Shown here: positions 35,634-44,098 of the stretch, one piece after another | How the letters are laid out: every line of letters starts with the position of its first letter | Numbering within the stretch: position 1 is the stretch's first letter | From: an uncultured Pelagibacteraceae bacterium | GTDB lineage: Bacteria; Pseudomonadota; Alphaproteobacteria; Pelagibacterales; Pelagibacteraceae | DNA length: 64,000 bases | NCBI GenBank assembly: GCA_902633185.1 | Contig: CACPFN010000002.1 | Location: 55,158-119,157, forward strand | Reading direction: 5' to 3' | Notes under the pieces: generated by a model | Database searches by the model: none | Seen by the model: the letters and a program-made list of their open reading frames with translations, nothing else | Told to the model about the DNA's origin: nothing | Position numbers and translations under genes: made by a program

Positions 35634-36785
35634 TTAATTTCGGTAAATTATCTTTGATCTATCTAACTCTTTTACACTTTTGCAGCCCATAAGGATCATA
35701 TTTCTTCTAATTTCATCGTGCATATTTTGAAGCAGCCTCTCTACTCCTTGCTGACCACCTGCTCCTAAACTGAACAAAAAAGCTTTACCAAAACTACAAG
35801 CAGTAGCACCTGCAGCTAAGGCCTTGAGAACATGAGTTCCCCGTCTAACACCTCCATCTAAAATTATCTCAAGTTTATCACCCACAGCATCTGAAATAGC
35901 CTTTAGTTGATCAAAAGGAGTTCTAGATCCATCAAGTTGTCTTCCTCCATGATTTGATATTATTATTGCTGTACAACCAATATCAACTGCTCTCTTTGCA
36001 TCCTCTACAGACATTACACCCTTCAAGGCAAAAGGTCCGTCCCACTTTTTTATACAGTATTCTGCATCTTCCCAATTCATTTGTGGATCATACTGTTCAT
36101 TAACATAATCTATTACGGATTTTGTAATGTTAGTTCCTTTATCAGTTTTGTGTTTAATATTTGCAAGTTCAAATTTTTTGTTTGTAAAATATCTAAATAA
36201 CCATCCAGGTCTCATCGCGAAATTCATTATACTTTCTAATGTGAATTTAGGAGGAGTTGTAAAACCAGTTCTGTGATCTCTTTCTCTATTTCCTGCAACT
36301 AAAGTATCAACAGTCAAGCATAAACCATCAAAGTTTGCTCTTTTACACCTATCAATCAAATCATCAGTAAATGATTTATCTTTATGGATATAAAGTTGAA
36401 ATAATTTTGGTCCACTTGATATGTTAGCAATTTCTTCAATCGAAAATGATGCCATTGTCGACATACTATACATAGTACCAAATTTTTCAGCAGCTCGCGC
36501 TGAAGCTTTGTCTCCGTCAGGATGATATAAACTTTGCATAGCTGTAGGTGATAAAAAAATTGGCATATCTATTTTTCTACCAAAAACTGTGGTTGATAAA
36601 TCTGGTTCTCCTACGCTTCTAAGAATATTAGGGATTAAGTCACAATCATCAAATGAATTTGTATTTCTTTTTAAAGTGGTTTCATCATCTGCACCACCAT
36701 CAATGTAATGAAAAATTGGAGCTGGAAGTTTTTTTTTGGCTAGCTTTCTAAAATCTTCAAAATTATAACAATTCTTTAAGCTCAT
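35634..36785 (-). CDS. FMN-dependent alpha-hydroxyacid dehydrogenase (LldD-like), copy 2
   Basis: 383 residues of the LldD/glycolate oxidase family. FMN and substrate motifs are intact: FHYIDGGADDETT near 25, SPTAMQSLYHPDGD near 78, LCLTVDTLVAGNRERD near 154, ALKGVMSVEDAKRAVD near 256, the catalytic His and Arg in SNHGGRQLDG near 280, and LDGGVRRGTHVLKAL near 310. It oxidises an L-2-hydroxy acid, probably L-lactate or glycolate, passing electrons to quinone. It starts within the stop of the preceding paralogue (ATGA overlap). Confidence 0.93.
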   Translation of the reverse strand: MSLKNCYNFEDFRKLAKKKLPAPIFHYIDGGADDETTLKRNTNSFDDCDLIPNILRSVGEPDLSTTVFGRKIDMPIFLSPTAMQSLYHPDGDKASARAAEKFGTMYSMSTMASFSIEEIANISSGPKLFQLYIHKDKSFTDDLIDRCKRANFDGLCLTVDTLVAGNRERDHRTGFTTPPKFTLESIMNFAMRPGWLFRYFTNKKFELANIKHKTDKGTNITKSVIDYVNEQYDPQMNWEDAEYCIKKWDGPFALKGVMSVEDAKRAVDIGCTAIIISNHGGRQLDGSRTPFDQLKAISDAVGDKLEIILDGGVRRGTHVLKALAAGATACSFGKAFLFSLGAGGQQGVERLLQNMHDEIRRNMILMGCKSVKELDRSKIIYRN

Positions 36786-37936
36786 GCATTTCGGAATCTT
36801 AAATTATTTCGATTAAGATCACTGATCTTTGTGCAGCCCATTAATTTCATGTCTCTTACTAATTCAGTTTTATATAAGTTAAGTGCTCTCTCAACACCTT
36901 CTTGACCTGCTGCAGCTAAAGCATAAAGATATAATCTTCCACCAGCACATGCTTTTGCACCCATAGATAAAGCTTTTAACATATGAGTTCCTCTTTGAAA
37001 TCCACCTTCACAAATAACATCTAACTTATCACCAACTGCATCAACAATTTCGGCTAATTGATCGAAAGGTGATCTAGATCCATCAAGTTGTCTTCCTCCA
37101 TGATTTGATACCATTATACCAGTGCATCCAATATCAACTGCTCTTTTAGCATCTTCAACACTCATAACTCCCTTAAGCGCAAAATGGCCACCCCACTGAG
37201 AGCACAATTTTTCGGCGTCGTCCCAGTTCATAGATTGATCCAACATAGTAGAAAAATAATTACCAATTGAAGTGTTTGTGTCAGTGCCTTCTTTAACAAA
37301 ATCTTGAAGATGCGGTAGTTCAAATTTTCCTTTGGTTAAATAATTTATTCCCCACATTGGTTTTGTGGCAAAACTAAACAAACTCGAAAGTGTTAATTTT
37401 GGAGGTGATGTAAATCCAGTTCTTAAATCTCTTTCACGATTTCCTCCTGTTATCGTATCAACAGTTAAAGCCATCACATCAAATTTTGCTGCTTTTGCTC
37501 TCTCTAAACAAGAGTCATTTAATCCTCTGTCTTTATGGAAATAAAATTGAAACATTTTTGGTGTGTCTATTAAAGATGAAATTTCTTCAACACTAACTGT
37601 AGCTAATGCTGAAACACCAAACATTGTGTTAAACTTCTTTGCAGCTTTTCCAACCGCTCTTTCTCCTTCGTAGTGGAATAGCCTTTGCAGAGCTGTTGGA
37701 GAACAATAAAAAGGTAAATCTAGTTTTTTTCCAAAAATAGTTGTCGATAAGTCGACATTTTCAACACCTCTTAAAACATTTGGAACTAAGTCGACGTCGT
37801 TAAACGCACTACTGTTTCTTGCGTAAGTTATTTCATCATCAGCCGCTCCATCTATATAATGAAATATTGGAGACGGCAGCTTTTGTTTTGCTAACTTTCT
37901 AAAGTCGTAAAAATTATGACAATCTTTTAATCTCAT
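36782..37936 (-). CDS. FMN-dependent alpha-hydroxyacid dehydrogenase (LldD-like), copy 1
   Basis: 384 residues, a close relative of the next gene over its whole length, with the same key motifs: FHYIDGAADDEIT, SPTALQRLFHYEGE, MALTVDTITGGNRERD, LKGVMSVEDAKRAVD, and SNHGGRQLDGSRSPFDQL. Where copy 2 has LDGGVRRGTH this copy has CEGGFQRGTH, replacing the usual Asp-Gly-Gly-Val of the FMN-phosphate region, so specificity or activity may differ. It is the first gene of the 2-hydroxyacid cluster on this strand. Likely substrates are L-lactate or related acids. Confidence 0.92.
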   Translation of the reverse strand: MRLKDCHNFYDFRKLAKQKLPSPIFHYIDGAADDEITYARNSSAFNDVDLVPNVLRGVENVDLSTTIFGKKLDLPFYCSPTALQRLFHYEGERAVGKAAKKFNTMFGVSALATVSVEEISSLIDTPKMFQFYFHKDRGLNDSCLERAKAAKFDVMALTVDTITGGNRERDLRTGFTSPPKLTLSSLFSFATKPMWGINYLTKGKFELPHLQDFVKEGTDTNTSIGNYFSTMLDQSMNWDDAEKLCSQWGGHFALKGVMSVEDAKRAVDIGCTGIMVSNHGGRQLDGSRSPFDQLAEIVDAVGDKLDVICEGGFQRGTHMLKALSMGAKACAGGRLYLYALAAAGQEGVERALNLYKTELVRDMKLMGCTKISDLNRNNLRFRNA

Positions 37937-37951
37937 AACTATAATTATAAA

Positions 37952-38512
37952 TTAGTTTATATTACTCTTAAATCCGACAAAAATTGAGTCAGATCCTGGA
38001 TTTTTACTTCCTATGTCTGCGTTTGAAATATGATTTAATGTAACACCAAAAATAAGATTGCTAGATATTGCAAAGTTAAACTCTATCTCACTTTTGAACT
38101 CCAGTGGAGAACCCATATCTTTTCCTTGATCAAATTCGCTATATAAACCAACACTAAAACTTGGTACAATAAAAAAACCATTGCTTGCGTTAAACTTCTT
38201 TTGAAATCCAGTTGAAAGATAAAAAGCATATTCATCTCTATTTTTTAAATTACTTTCATTATCTAGGGTGAAAGACTCATCTGAATCATATGATACCATC
38301 AAATCGTAAACTTGGGTTAGATCTCCAAGAAAATTAACATTAATTGTATTATCGGTTATTTTTTTCCTGTTAATAGCCAGCATATCTGTTTCGTGCTTAT
38401 GATCAAAAACCCCAATTTTATAATATATACCTGAATTATTATAAGTTTGTTCGCTATAACTATAAGAAGTAGTAATAATTATTATTATTAAAAATTTAAT
38501 AAATAATTTCAT
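37952..38512 (-). CDS. PagL-like outer-membrane lipid A deacylase (putative)
   Basis: 186 residues with a signal peptide (MKLFIKFLIIIIITTSYSYSE) and alternating beta-strand pattern as in an eight-stranded barrel. The C-terminus has NHISNADIGSKNPGSDS: His161 and Ser163 match the HxSN catalytic motif of PagL lipid A 3-O-deacylases, and Asp175 sits where, from memory, PagL has its glutamate. It ends with an aromatic-poor strand FVGFKSNIN. PagL-family membership is well supported by this motif only; activity is inference. It follows ccmH by 9 bases and may be read through from the ccm operon. Confidence 0.65.
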   Translation of the reverse strand: MKLFIKFLIIIIITTSYSYSEQTYNNSGIYYKIGVFDHKHETDMLAINRKKITDNTINVNFLGDLTQVYDLMVSYDSDESFTLDNESNLKNRDEYAFYLSTGFQKKFNASNGFFIVPSFSVGLYSEFDQGKDMGSPLEFKSEIEFNFAISSNLIFGVTLNHISNADIGSKNPGSDSIFVGFKSNIN

Positions 38513-38521
38513 AAAATTTTC

Positions 38522-38881
38522 TTACTTTATAGATAGTTTTCTAATAATTAAAAGACCACCAAAAACAAACAAAATCAAAGGTATTAACCAGAGTAAAAAA
38601 GTATTTTGGTTTAAATCTGGTTCATAAACAATCCATTCTCCATATTTATTTTTTAAATAATCATATATTTCCTCTTCTTCTTTACCTTCATCAATCTTAT
38701 TTTTTACAACAAGCTTCATACTTAAAGCAAAATCAGATTGAGAATCATAAACAGATTGACCTTGGCATATCAAACACCTCAAGTTTTTTGTAATTTGATC
38801 TACTTTAGTATTTATTTCATTAGCATAGGAAAAATTAAAACAAAAATATAGTAAGAATACTAACTTTATAATTTTAGGCAT
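38522..38881 (-). CDS. ccmH: Cytochrome c maturation protein CcmH
   Basis: Thiol-disulfide protein that reduces apocytochrome c heme-binding cysteines. 119 residues: signal peptide ending near residue 20, the active-site motif LRCLICQGQSV near 34 (LRCxxC), an amphipathic helical part, and a C-terminal membrane helix (LLWLIPLILFVFGGLLII). The short form matches the N-terminal half of E. coli CcmH; no CcmI-type TPR domain is fused. Its ATG overlaps ccmG by 8 bases. Confidence 0.95.
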   Translation of the reverse strand: MPKIIKLVFLLYFCFNFSYANEINTKVDQITKNLRCLICQGQSVYDSQSDFALSMKLVVKNKIDEGKEEEEIYDYLKNKYGEWIVYEPDLNQNTFLLWLIPLILFVFGGLLIIRKLSIK

Positions 38882-39404
38882 TTTTTTTTAACAAATTTTT
38901 TATTTCTATTAAATTTTCGCTTGTCAATGGACCAATATACTTTTTTATTATCTCATTTGTTTTACCACTTATAATAAAAGTTTCAGGAACACCAATAGCT
39001 CCAAATTCTATTGATTTTGTTCCATCGTTATCAGTAATAACTTCTGAATAAGGATTTCCAAGTAAGCTTAAAAAATTTTTCGCATTTTTTGGACTGTCTT
39101 TATAGTTAATTCCAATTATATTTATGTTCATATCTTTTAATTTCATTAAAAACTGATGCTCTTCTCTACATGGTGCACACCAAGATGCCCAAATATTTAC
39201 TACAGAAGGACTATTTTTATCAAATAAGTCTGAAATATTAATTATTTCATCAGAAAATAGTTTTTTTGCATTAAGTGAAAAATCTATTTTACTTTTTAAT
39301 TTCTCGTTAGAGTAATCTTTCGATACGTTCAATCCCTTAAGCAAGATTATAAAAATTATTATTAATGTTAGTAGTAATCCTAAAAATTTAATATTTTTGC
39401 TCAT
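38874..39404 (-). CDS. ccmG: Thioredoxin-like cytochrome c maturation protein CcmG/DsbE
   Basis: Membrane-anchored periplasmic thioredoxin that acts with CcmH. 176 residues from the ATG chosen (MSKNIKFLG); a GTG five codons upstream also fits but has no support. One N-terminal helix, then the active site WASWCAPCREEH near residue 70 and the cis-proline segment IGVPETFIIS near 137. It overlaps the end of ccmF by 17 bases. Confidence 0.95.
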   Translation of the reverse strand: MSKNIKFLGLLLTLIIIFIILLKGLNVSKDYSNEKLKSKIDFSLNAKKLFSDEIINISDLFDKNSPSVVNIWASWCAPCREEHQFLMKLKDMNINIIGINYKDSPKNAKNFLSLLGNPYSEVITDNDGTKSIEFGAIGVPETFIISGKTNEIIKKYIGPLTSENLIEIKNLLKKNA

Positions 39405-41268
39405 TTTTTCTAATGACACTTAATAAACCACCAAAACCAATAAATATAGTTGAGATCCATATCCAAATCATTAAGGGTTTATATTGATATCTTACATTAT
39501 AATAACCATCGTCTTTTAAAATATTAAATACTAAAAAATTATCTGAAAATAATGTTGTCTTAATATCCGCTTCACTCGTAATAGTTAAAGGCTGTTGGTA
39601 AATTCTAACTTCTGGGTATAAAGCAAAAGAGGAATTTTTATTTGTAACTTCAAAACTAGCTTTAAGAGATTTATAATTGTCCTCATCTGTAACATTAACT
39701 TCTTTTAATTTTACAACTTTTTCATTGAATATTCTTTCATCTCCTACTTTCATATTTGAATTGAATTCATTAGAAAAAAGGCCATTCAATAAGATACTAG
39801 TAATTAATAAACTAAAACCAAAATGTGAAATTTTTTGGCTAATCGAGGATTTACTAACAAAAAAATCCTTAATTGTTACTAATAAAAGATAGATGCTCAA
39901 AACTATCAGAGGAATAGACAACAGAAACGAATTTTCGGTTTTTGTTAAAATGACATATGAAATAAGTAGTGAAACTAAAAAAATAATTAAAATATTATAG
40001 TTAAACTTTTTTAATTTATCTTTAATCCATTTCAAACTTGGGCCAAAGCTCATGAATATTAAAAAAGGAATTAAGAAGGGTATTAAAAGATTATGATAAA
40101 AAGGTGGACCAACAGAAATTTTTGAACCATTTAAAACTTCAAGAAAAATTGGATAAATTGTACCAACAAGAACAACAGATAAAAAAAACATCATAAACCA
40201 GTTATTCACTAATATTGCAGTCTCTTTACTTAAAATAAAATTCTCTTTGGCTGTGTTTGATATTTTATTCTGATTAAAAAAGAAAATTAATATAGACATC
40301 AAAATTAGGATAAAGAGAAAACTTAATATATATAGCCCTCTTGATGGATCGTTTGCAAAAGTGTGAATTGAATTTAAAATTCCAGACCTAACAAGAAAAG
40401 TGCCACTCATACTCAGTGAGAAAGTTGTAATTGACAAAATAATAGTCCACTCTTTAAACGAATTTCTTTTCTGTAATACAATTACAGTATGCAGTAGCGC
40501 TGTTAAGCAAAACCATGGCATTAATGAAACATTTTCTACAGGATCCCAAAACCAAAAACCTCCCCAGCCCAGCTCATAATATGCCCATATAGATCCAAGC
40601 AAAATACCAATTGTTAAAAATACCCAAGATACCAAAACCCATTTTTTAATATGCCTTGCCCACTTATCTCCAATATTTCCGCTAATCATTGAGGCAAGTG
40701 AAGCTGAAAAGATAATAGATGTTCCAACATAACCTAAATATAAAATTGGAGGATGAATAGCTAAAGCAGGGTCTTGTAAAATGGGGTTCAAACCTAATCC
40801 CTCGCTAGGAATTGGATATAGTATTTTGAATGGGTTGGAAGTTAATAAAATAAAAACTAGAAAACCTGAAATAATAATTTGTTGAAATAGTATCGTTAAA
40901 AGTTTGTATTTAGTATCTTGTGATCTTGAATTTAATAAAAAAATAAATAGAAAAATTGAAAGAACTAATAACCACAATAATAAACTTCCCTCGTGATTTC
41001 CCCATGTACCTGATACTTTATAAAATAAAGGTTTTAAAGTATGAGAATTGTTGAAAACAGTTTCATTACTAAAATCTGAAATTACAAAAGCTGCAACTAG
41101 ACTAAAAAAACTTACCGTAATCATTATAGTTTGTATTGAAGTAATTAAAATAAAGTTTTTATTTAAATATTTATTTTCTGAATTTGCATCCAAGTATGAC
41201 TTAAAAATTAAATAAACAGATGCTATTAAAGCAACATATAAAGAATAATTTCCTAAATAATTAAACAT
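39388..41268 (-). CDS. ccmF: Cytochrome c heme lyase subunit CcmF
   Basis: Large membrane protein that attaches heme to apocytochrome c. 626 residues with about 14 helices. The tryptophan-rich heme-handling motif is WGGFWFWDPVENVSLMPW near residue 235, preceded by HPPILYLGYVG near 172. GTWGNHEGSLLLWL near 88 is also typical. It lies 5 bases after ccmE. Confidence 0.96.
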   Translation of the reverse strand: MFNYLGNYSLYVALIASVYLIFKSYLDANSENKYLNKNFILITSIQTIMITVSFFSLVAAFVISDFSNETVFNNSHTLKPLFYKVSGTWGNHEGSLLLWLLVLSIFLFIFLLNSRSQDTKYKLLTILFQQIIISGFLVFILLTSNPFKILYPIPSEGLGLNPILQDPALAIHPPILYLGYVGTSIIFSASLASMISGNIGDKWARHIKKWVLVSWVFLTIGILLGSIWAYYELGWGGFWFWDPVENVSLMPWFCLTALLHTVIVLQKRNSFKEWTIILSITTFSLSMSGTFLVRSGILNSIHTFANDPSRGLYILSFLFILILMSILIFFFNQNKISNTAKENFILSKETAILVNNWFMMFFLSVVLVGTIYPIFLEVLNGSKISVGPPFYHNLLIPFLIPFLIFMSFGPSLKWIKDKLKKFNYNILIIFLVSLLISYVILTKTENSFLLSIPLIVLSIYLLLVTIKDFFVSKSSISQKISHFGFSLLITSILLNGLFSNEFNSNMKVGDERIFNEKVVKLKEVNVTDEDNYKSLKASFEVTNKNSSFALYPEVRIYQQPLTITSEADIKTTLFSDNFLVFNILKDDGYYNVRYQYKPLMIWIWISTIFIGFGGLLSVIRKNEQKY

Positions 41269-41273
41269 ACAAA

Positions 41274-41696
41274 TTAATTGTTTTTCATAGCTTCGCTGAC
41301 TTCAGGAGGCATATAATTTTCATCATGTTTTGCTAAAATCTTGTCAGCATTTAGAAAACTTTTATCCTTTAAGAAACCTTCAGCAACTACACCCTTGCCC
41401 TCTTCAAACAGATTAGGTACAGATCCATTAAAGTTGACTAATAATTCATTTTTGAAATCCGTAATTACGAAAAAAATTTCTTTATCGTTTATTTTAATAG
41501 AATTTTTTTTCACCATTCCACCAACTCTAATTTTTTGAGCATTTTTGATTTCATTAAGGTTTTTAATGTCTGTTGGAGACTTAAAATATACTACGTTTTC
41601 CTCAAGAGATTTAACCACCAAAAAAATTGTAAGAACTAATGAAATTAAAATTAAAAAAATAAAAAGGGCTCTAAATTTAACTTTTTTTCCGTACAT
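41274..41696 (-). CDS. ccmE: Cytochrome c-type biogenesis heme chaperone CcmE
   Basis: Periplasmic heme chaperone, 140 residues. One N-terminal membrane helix, an OB-fold domain ([10 protein letters not shown] near 58; [12 protein letters not shown] near 82; [11 protein letters not shown] near 97), and the heme-binding histidine in [13 protein letters not shown] near 125. Between ccmD (12 bases upstream) and ccmF. Confidence 0.95.
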   Translation of the reverse strand: MYGKKVKFRALFIFLILISLVLTIFLVVKSLEENVVYFKSPTDIKNLNEIKNAQKIRVGGMVKKNSIKINDKEIFFVITDFKNELLVNFNGSVPNLFEEGKGVVAEGFLKDKSFLNADKILAKHDENYMPPEVSEAMKNN

Positions 41697-41707
41697 GTGA
41701 ATTTTAG

Positions 41708-41941
41708 TTAAACTTTAGATGTGGAAGTGTTTGCTAATATCTCTCTGTACGTTTTTTGCTTAGCTACTGATGCAAGTTTCTTTTCATCTAGTGATTTATA
41801 ATTTTCCTCAAATTTCTTTTTCTCTTTAATTAAATTTAATTTTACTACCGCGTACAAGAAGCTAAAAGAAAATAGAGTAAATATAAATGATGACCAAACA
41901 TATACACCGTATCCATTCATATTTAGTAGTTCACTAATCAT
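41708..41941 (-). CDS. ccmD: Heme exporter protein CcmD
   Basis: 77-residue protein with a single membrane helix ([20 protein letters not shown]) near residue 14 and a charged cytoplasmic tail, as in CcmD, which stabilises the CcmABC-CcmE complex. The call rests on size, topology and position between ccmC and ccmE. Overlaps ccmC by 4 bases (ATGA). Confidence 0.88.
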   Translation of the reverse strand: MISELLNMNGYGVYVWSSFIFTLFSFSFLYAVVKLNLIKEKKKFEENYKSLDEKKLASVAKQKTYREILANTSTSKV

Positions 41942-42645
41942 AATCTATTAAGACCTTTATTTTTAATCTTTAACAGTTCTGTATTATATTTCATTAAAAA
42001 TATCAAAAGTGAAAATAGAGCAAATGCCGCAGTCATTATAGCTAATGGTGTCAACATTGAAGAATGAATTGTTGTTTCTTCCAAAATTTTTACTGACGCA
42101 GGTTGGTGTAAAGTATTCCACCATTCTACTGAAAATTTTATAACTGGAATATTTATAAGACCAATAATTGCTATTATTGAGCTAATTTTTTCTGCTTTAC
42201 TAGTGTCTGTCGTAATCTTCCAAGAAGTAATGAACAATAAATAAAAAATTGAAAGTAAGAGCATTGAAGTTATTCTTGCATCCCAAGCCCACCAAGTTCC
42301 CCAGGTTGGTTTTCCCCAAATTGATCCTGTAACTAAAGCTATTATGCTAAAAACAAAACCAGAAGGTGCTAAACTTTTTGTTATTAAAGAGAAATTTTTA
42401 TTTTTAAAAACAAAAACTCCAAAAGAAAGAATGGAAATAAATGAAAATATTCCGAGTGATATCCAAGCTGATGGAACATGGACATACATAATCCTAACTG
42501 AGTCACTCTGCTTATAATCCTCAGGAGAAAGAACTAAAGCTTCAACTAATCCAAGTAACAATACAATTATAAATAGCGCAAATACAAACTTTTGTATTTT
42601 ATTAATTATCTTTAAAGTATTATTTGGATTGAAATAATTAATCAT
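41938..42645 (-). CDS. ccmC: Heme transporter/handling protein CcmC
   Basis: 235-residue membrane protein with six helices. The tryptophan-rich motif is GKPTWGTWWAWDARITSM near residue 112, with heme-ligand histidines in MYVHVPSAWISLG near 50 and LHQPASV near 178. CcmC loads heme on CcmE. It heads the ccmCDEFGH run; ccmA and ccmB are not in the window. A short open frame (42662-42642, MCYKKL) ends on its ATG. Confidence 0.95.
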   Translation of the reverse strand: MINYFNPNNTLKIINKIQKFVFALFIIVLLLGLVEALVLSPEDYKQSDSVRIMYVHVPSAWISLGIFSFISILSFGVFVFKNKNFSLITKSLAPSGFVFSIIALVTGSIWGKPTWGTWWAWDARITSMLLLSIFYLLFITSWKITTDTSKAEKISSIIAIIGLINIPVIKFSVEWWNTLHQPASVKILEETTIHSSMLTPLAIMTAAFALFSLLIFLMKYNTELLKIKNKGLNRL

Positions 42646-42812
42646 AATTTTTTATAGCACATAAATTTTAGATTAAAATTGTTCAAAATTTTCTGACCAA
42701 GAATACAGAGGGAGATAGAGGAAAAACAGTACTCTTGATCAGAATTAAATATTTTATAACAAACAGATATGACAGAGATTTGGGACAATTGTGTTTAAAT
42801 ATTGGCTATTAG
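42646..42812. other. Intergenic region upstream of ccmC with long inverted repeat
   Basis: The largest gap of the window, 167 bases between hspQ and ccmC. TTCTGACCAAGA (42691-42702) and TCTTGATCAGAA (42733-42744) form a 12-base stem with one mismatch around a purine-rich 30-base loop. There is no terminator T-run on either side. I see no ORF above a few codons and no tRNA. A -35-like TTGAAC with a -10-like TATGTG, 17 bases apart, lies between the repeat and ccmC. Confidence 0.5.
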
Positions 42813-43133
42813 TTAATTTGAAGGCTTGAAGTAGCTTGATCCACGCTTACCTGAAAAAATTTCGTTAATTAGAGGGTGTTTTATAGGCTCTTCAGAGTCA
42901 TCAAATAATAGATTTTGCTCAGACACATAAGCCTCGTAAGTAATTTCGTCATTCTCTGCTAGTAAATGATAAAATGGCTGATCCTTTCTAGGTCTCACGT
43001 TTTTTGGAATCGATTGATACCACTCCTCTGAGTTATTAAATTCAAAGTCGACATCGTAAATCACACCTCTAAAATCGAAGTGTCTATGCTTTACAACGTC
43101 TCCAATTGAAAATTTAGCTTTTTGAGTACTCAC
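42813..43133 (-). CDS. hspQ: HspQ / hemimethylated-DNA-binding (YccV-like) protein
   Basis: 106-residue protein of the YccV/HspQ family: AKFSIGDVVKHRHFDFRGVI near residue 5, DVDFEFNNSEEWY near 28, and QPFYHLLAENDEITYEAYV near 52. In E. coli HspQ is a heat-shock protein that modulates Lon specificity; the family was also reported to bind hemimethylated DNA. Length is normal. It is divergent from yciB and separated from ccmC by 167 bases. Confidence 0.9.
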   Translation of the reverse strand: MSTQKAKFSIGDVVKHRHFDFRGVIYDVDFEFNNSEEWYQSIPKNVRPRKDQPFYHLLAENDEITYEAYVSEQNLLFDDSEEPIKHPLINEIFSGKRGSSYFKPSN

Positions 43134-43211
43134 GATATTAAATATGGATATTTGATGAAAAAAATCAATAAAAAAAATATAAATGTTTTATTAATCTGTT
43201 AATATGTAGCA

Positions 43212-43763
43212 GTGAATAAGTCACTTCTAAAATTCATTACAGACGTTGGGCCTTTAGCTATTTTTTTCTTCTTTTATTATAACAGTGATAAAAATTTAAA
43301 AGTTGCAATACCACCTCTAATTGTCGCAACAATAATTTCTGTTCTCTTGGTTTGGATACTGGAAAAAAAAGTTCCGATGGTTCCTTTGTTAGGAGGAATT
43401 TTAATTACTCTATTTGGAGGTTTAACAATTTATTTTGATAATCCAATTTTTATTTATATGAAACCCACTATTATAAATATTTTATTTGCCTTAGCTTTAT
43501 TCTTTGGAAAATACTTCACCAATGAACCAGTTTTAAAATTAATACTTGGAAAAACACTGCCAATGTCTGATGAAGGTTGGAAAATTTTGAATAACAGATG
43601 GACTTATTTTTTTATTTTTTTAGCTATATTAAATGAAATTGTTTGGAGAACTCAAACAGAAGAATTTTGGGTTAACTTTAAAGTTTGGGGAATGCTACCA
43701 ATTACATTCATCTTTACAGCATCACAAGTTGGGTTGATTAATAAACACAAATTAAATGAGTAA
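43212..43763 (+). CDS. yciB: Intracellular septation protein A (YciB)
   Basis: Inner-membrane protein of 183 residues with five or six hydrophobic helices and the family patterns KFITDVGPLAIFFFFYY near residue 7, PLLGGILITLFGGLTIYFDN near 58, FIYMKPTIINILFALALF near 80, and NNRWTYFFIFLAILNEIVWR near 128. Start is GTG; no closer ATG in frame precedes the conserved region. The next gene overlaps its 3' end by 8 bases. Confidence 0.9.
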   Translation: MNKSLLKFITDVGPLAIFFFFYYNSDKNLKVAIPPLIVATIISVLLVWILEKKVPMVPLLGGILITLFGGLTIYFDNPIFIYMKPTIINILFALALFFGKYFTNEPVLKLILGKTLPMSDEGWKILNNRWTYFFIFLAILNEIVWRTQTEEFWVNFKVWGMLPITFIFTASQVGLINKHKLNE

Positions 43764-44091
43764 TTTAAAATTAGTAATAAATAATTCAAATAAAGAACAA
43801 AACCAAAGGTATTTTTTTGAAAAAAAAGAACTAAAAATTATATTAGACCTATATGCTAAAATGGTATCTGAAGGATCTTGGAAAGACTATGGCCTCTCAA
43901 TATCAAGTAAAAGAGTGAGTTTTAGTATTTTTAAAAATGCAGCAGAAAAAGCTATCTACAACATTAGTAAAAATTTTAAACCTTCTAATAAGAATTTGAA
44001 ATATTTAATAACTGATAGAAATGGTAAAATTTTAAATAATGCTTATGATTTAGAAATACTTCTAAAAAAAACAAATTGGAAAAAACTATAG
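43756..44091 (+). CDS. DUF2794 family protein
   Basis: 111-residue cytoplasmic protein resembling the alphaproteobacterial DUF2794 family: YFFEKKELKIILDLYAKMVS near 19, GSWKDYGLSIS near 43, and FSIFKNAAEKAIYNISKN near 55. Function is unknown in the family. It overlaps yciB by 8 bases and converges with the Bax-inhibitor-1 gene. Confidence 0.8.
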   Translation: MSNLKLVINNSNKEQNQRYFFEKKELKIILDLYAKMVSEGSWKDYGLSISSKRVSFSIFKNAAEKAIYNISKNFKPSNKNLKYLITDRNGKILNNAYDLEILLKKTNWKKL

Positions 44092-44098
44092 TTTTTGA

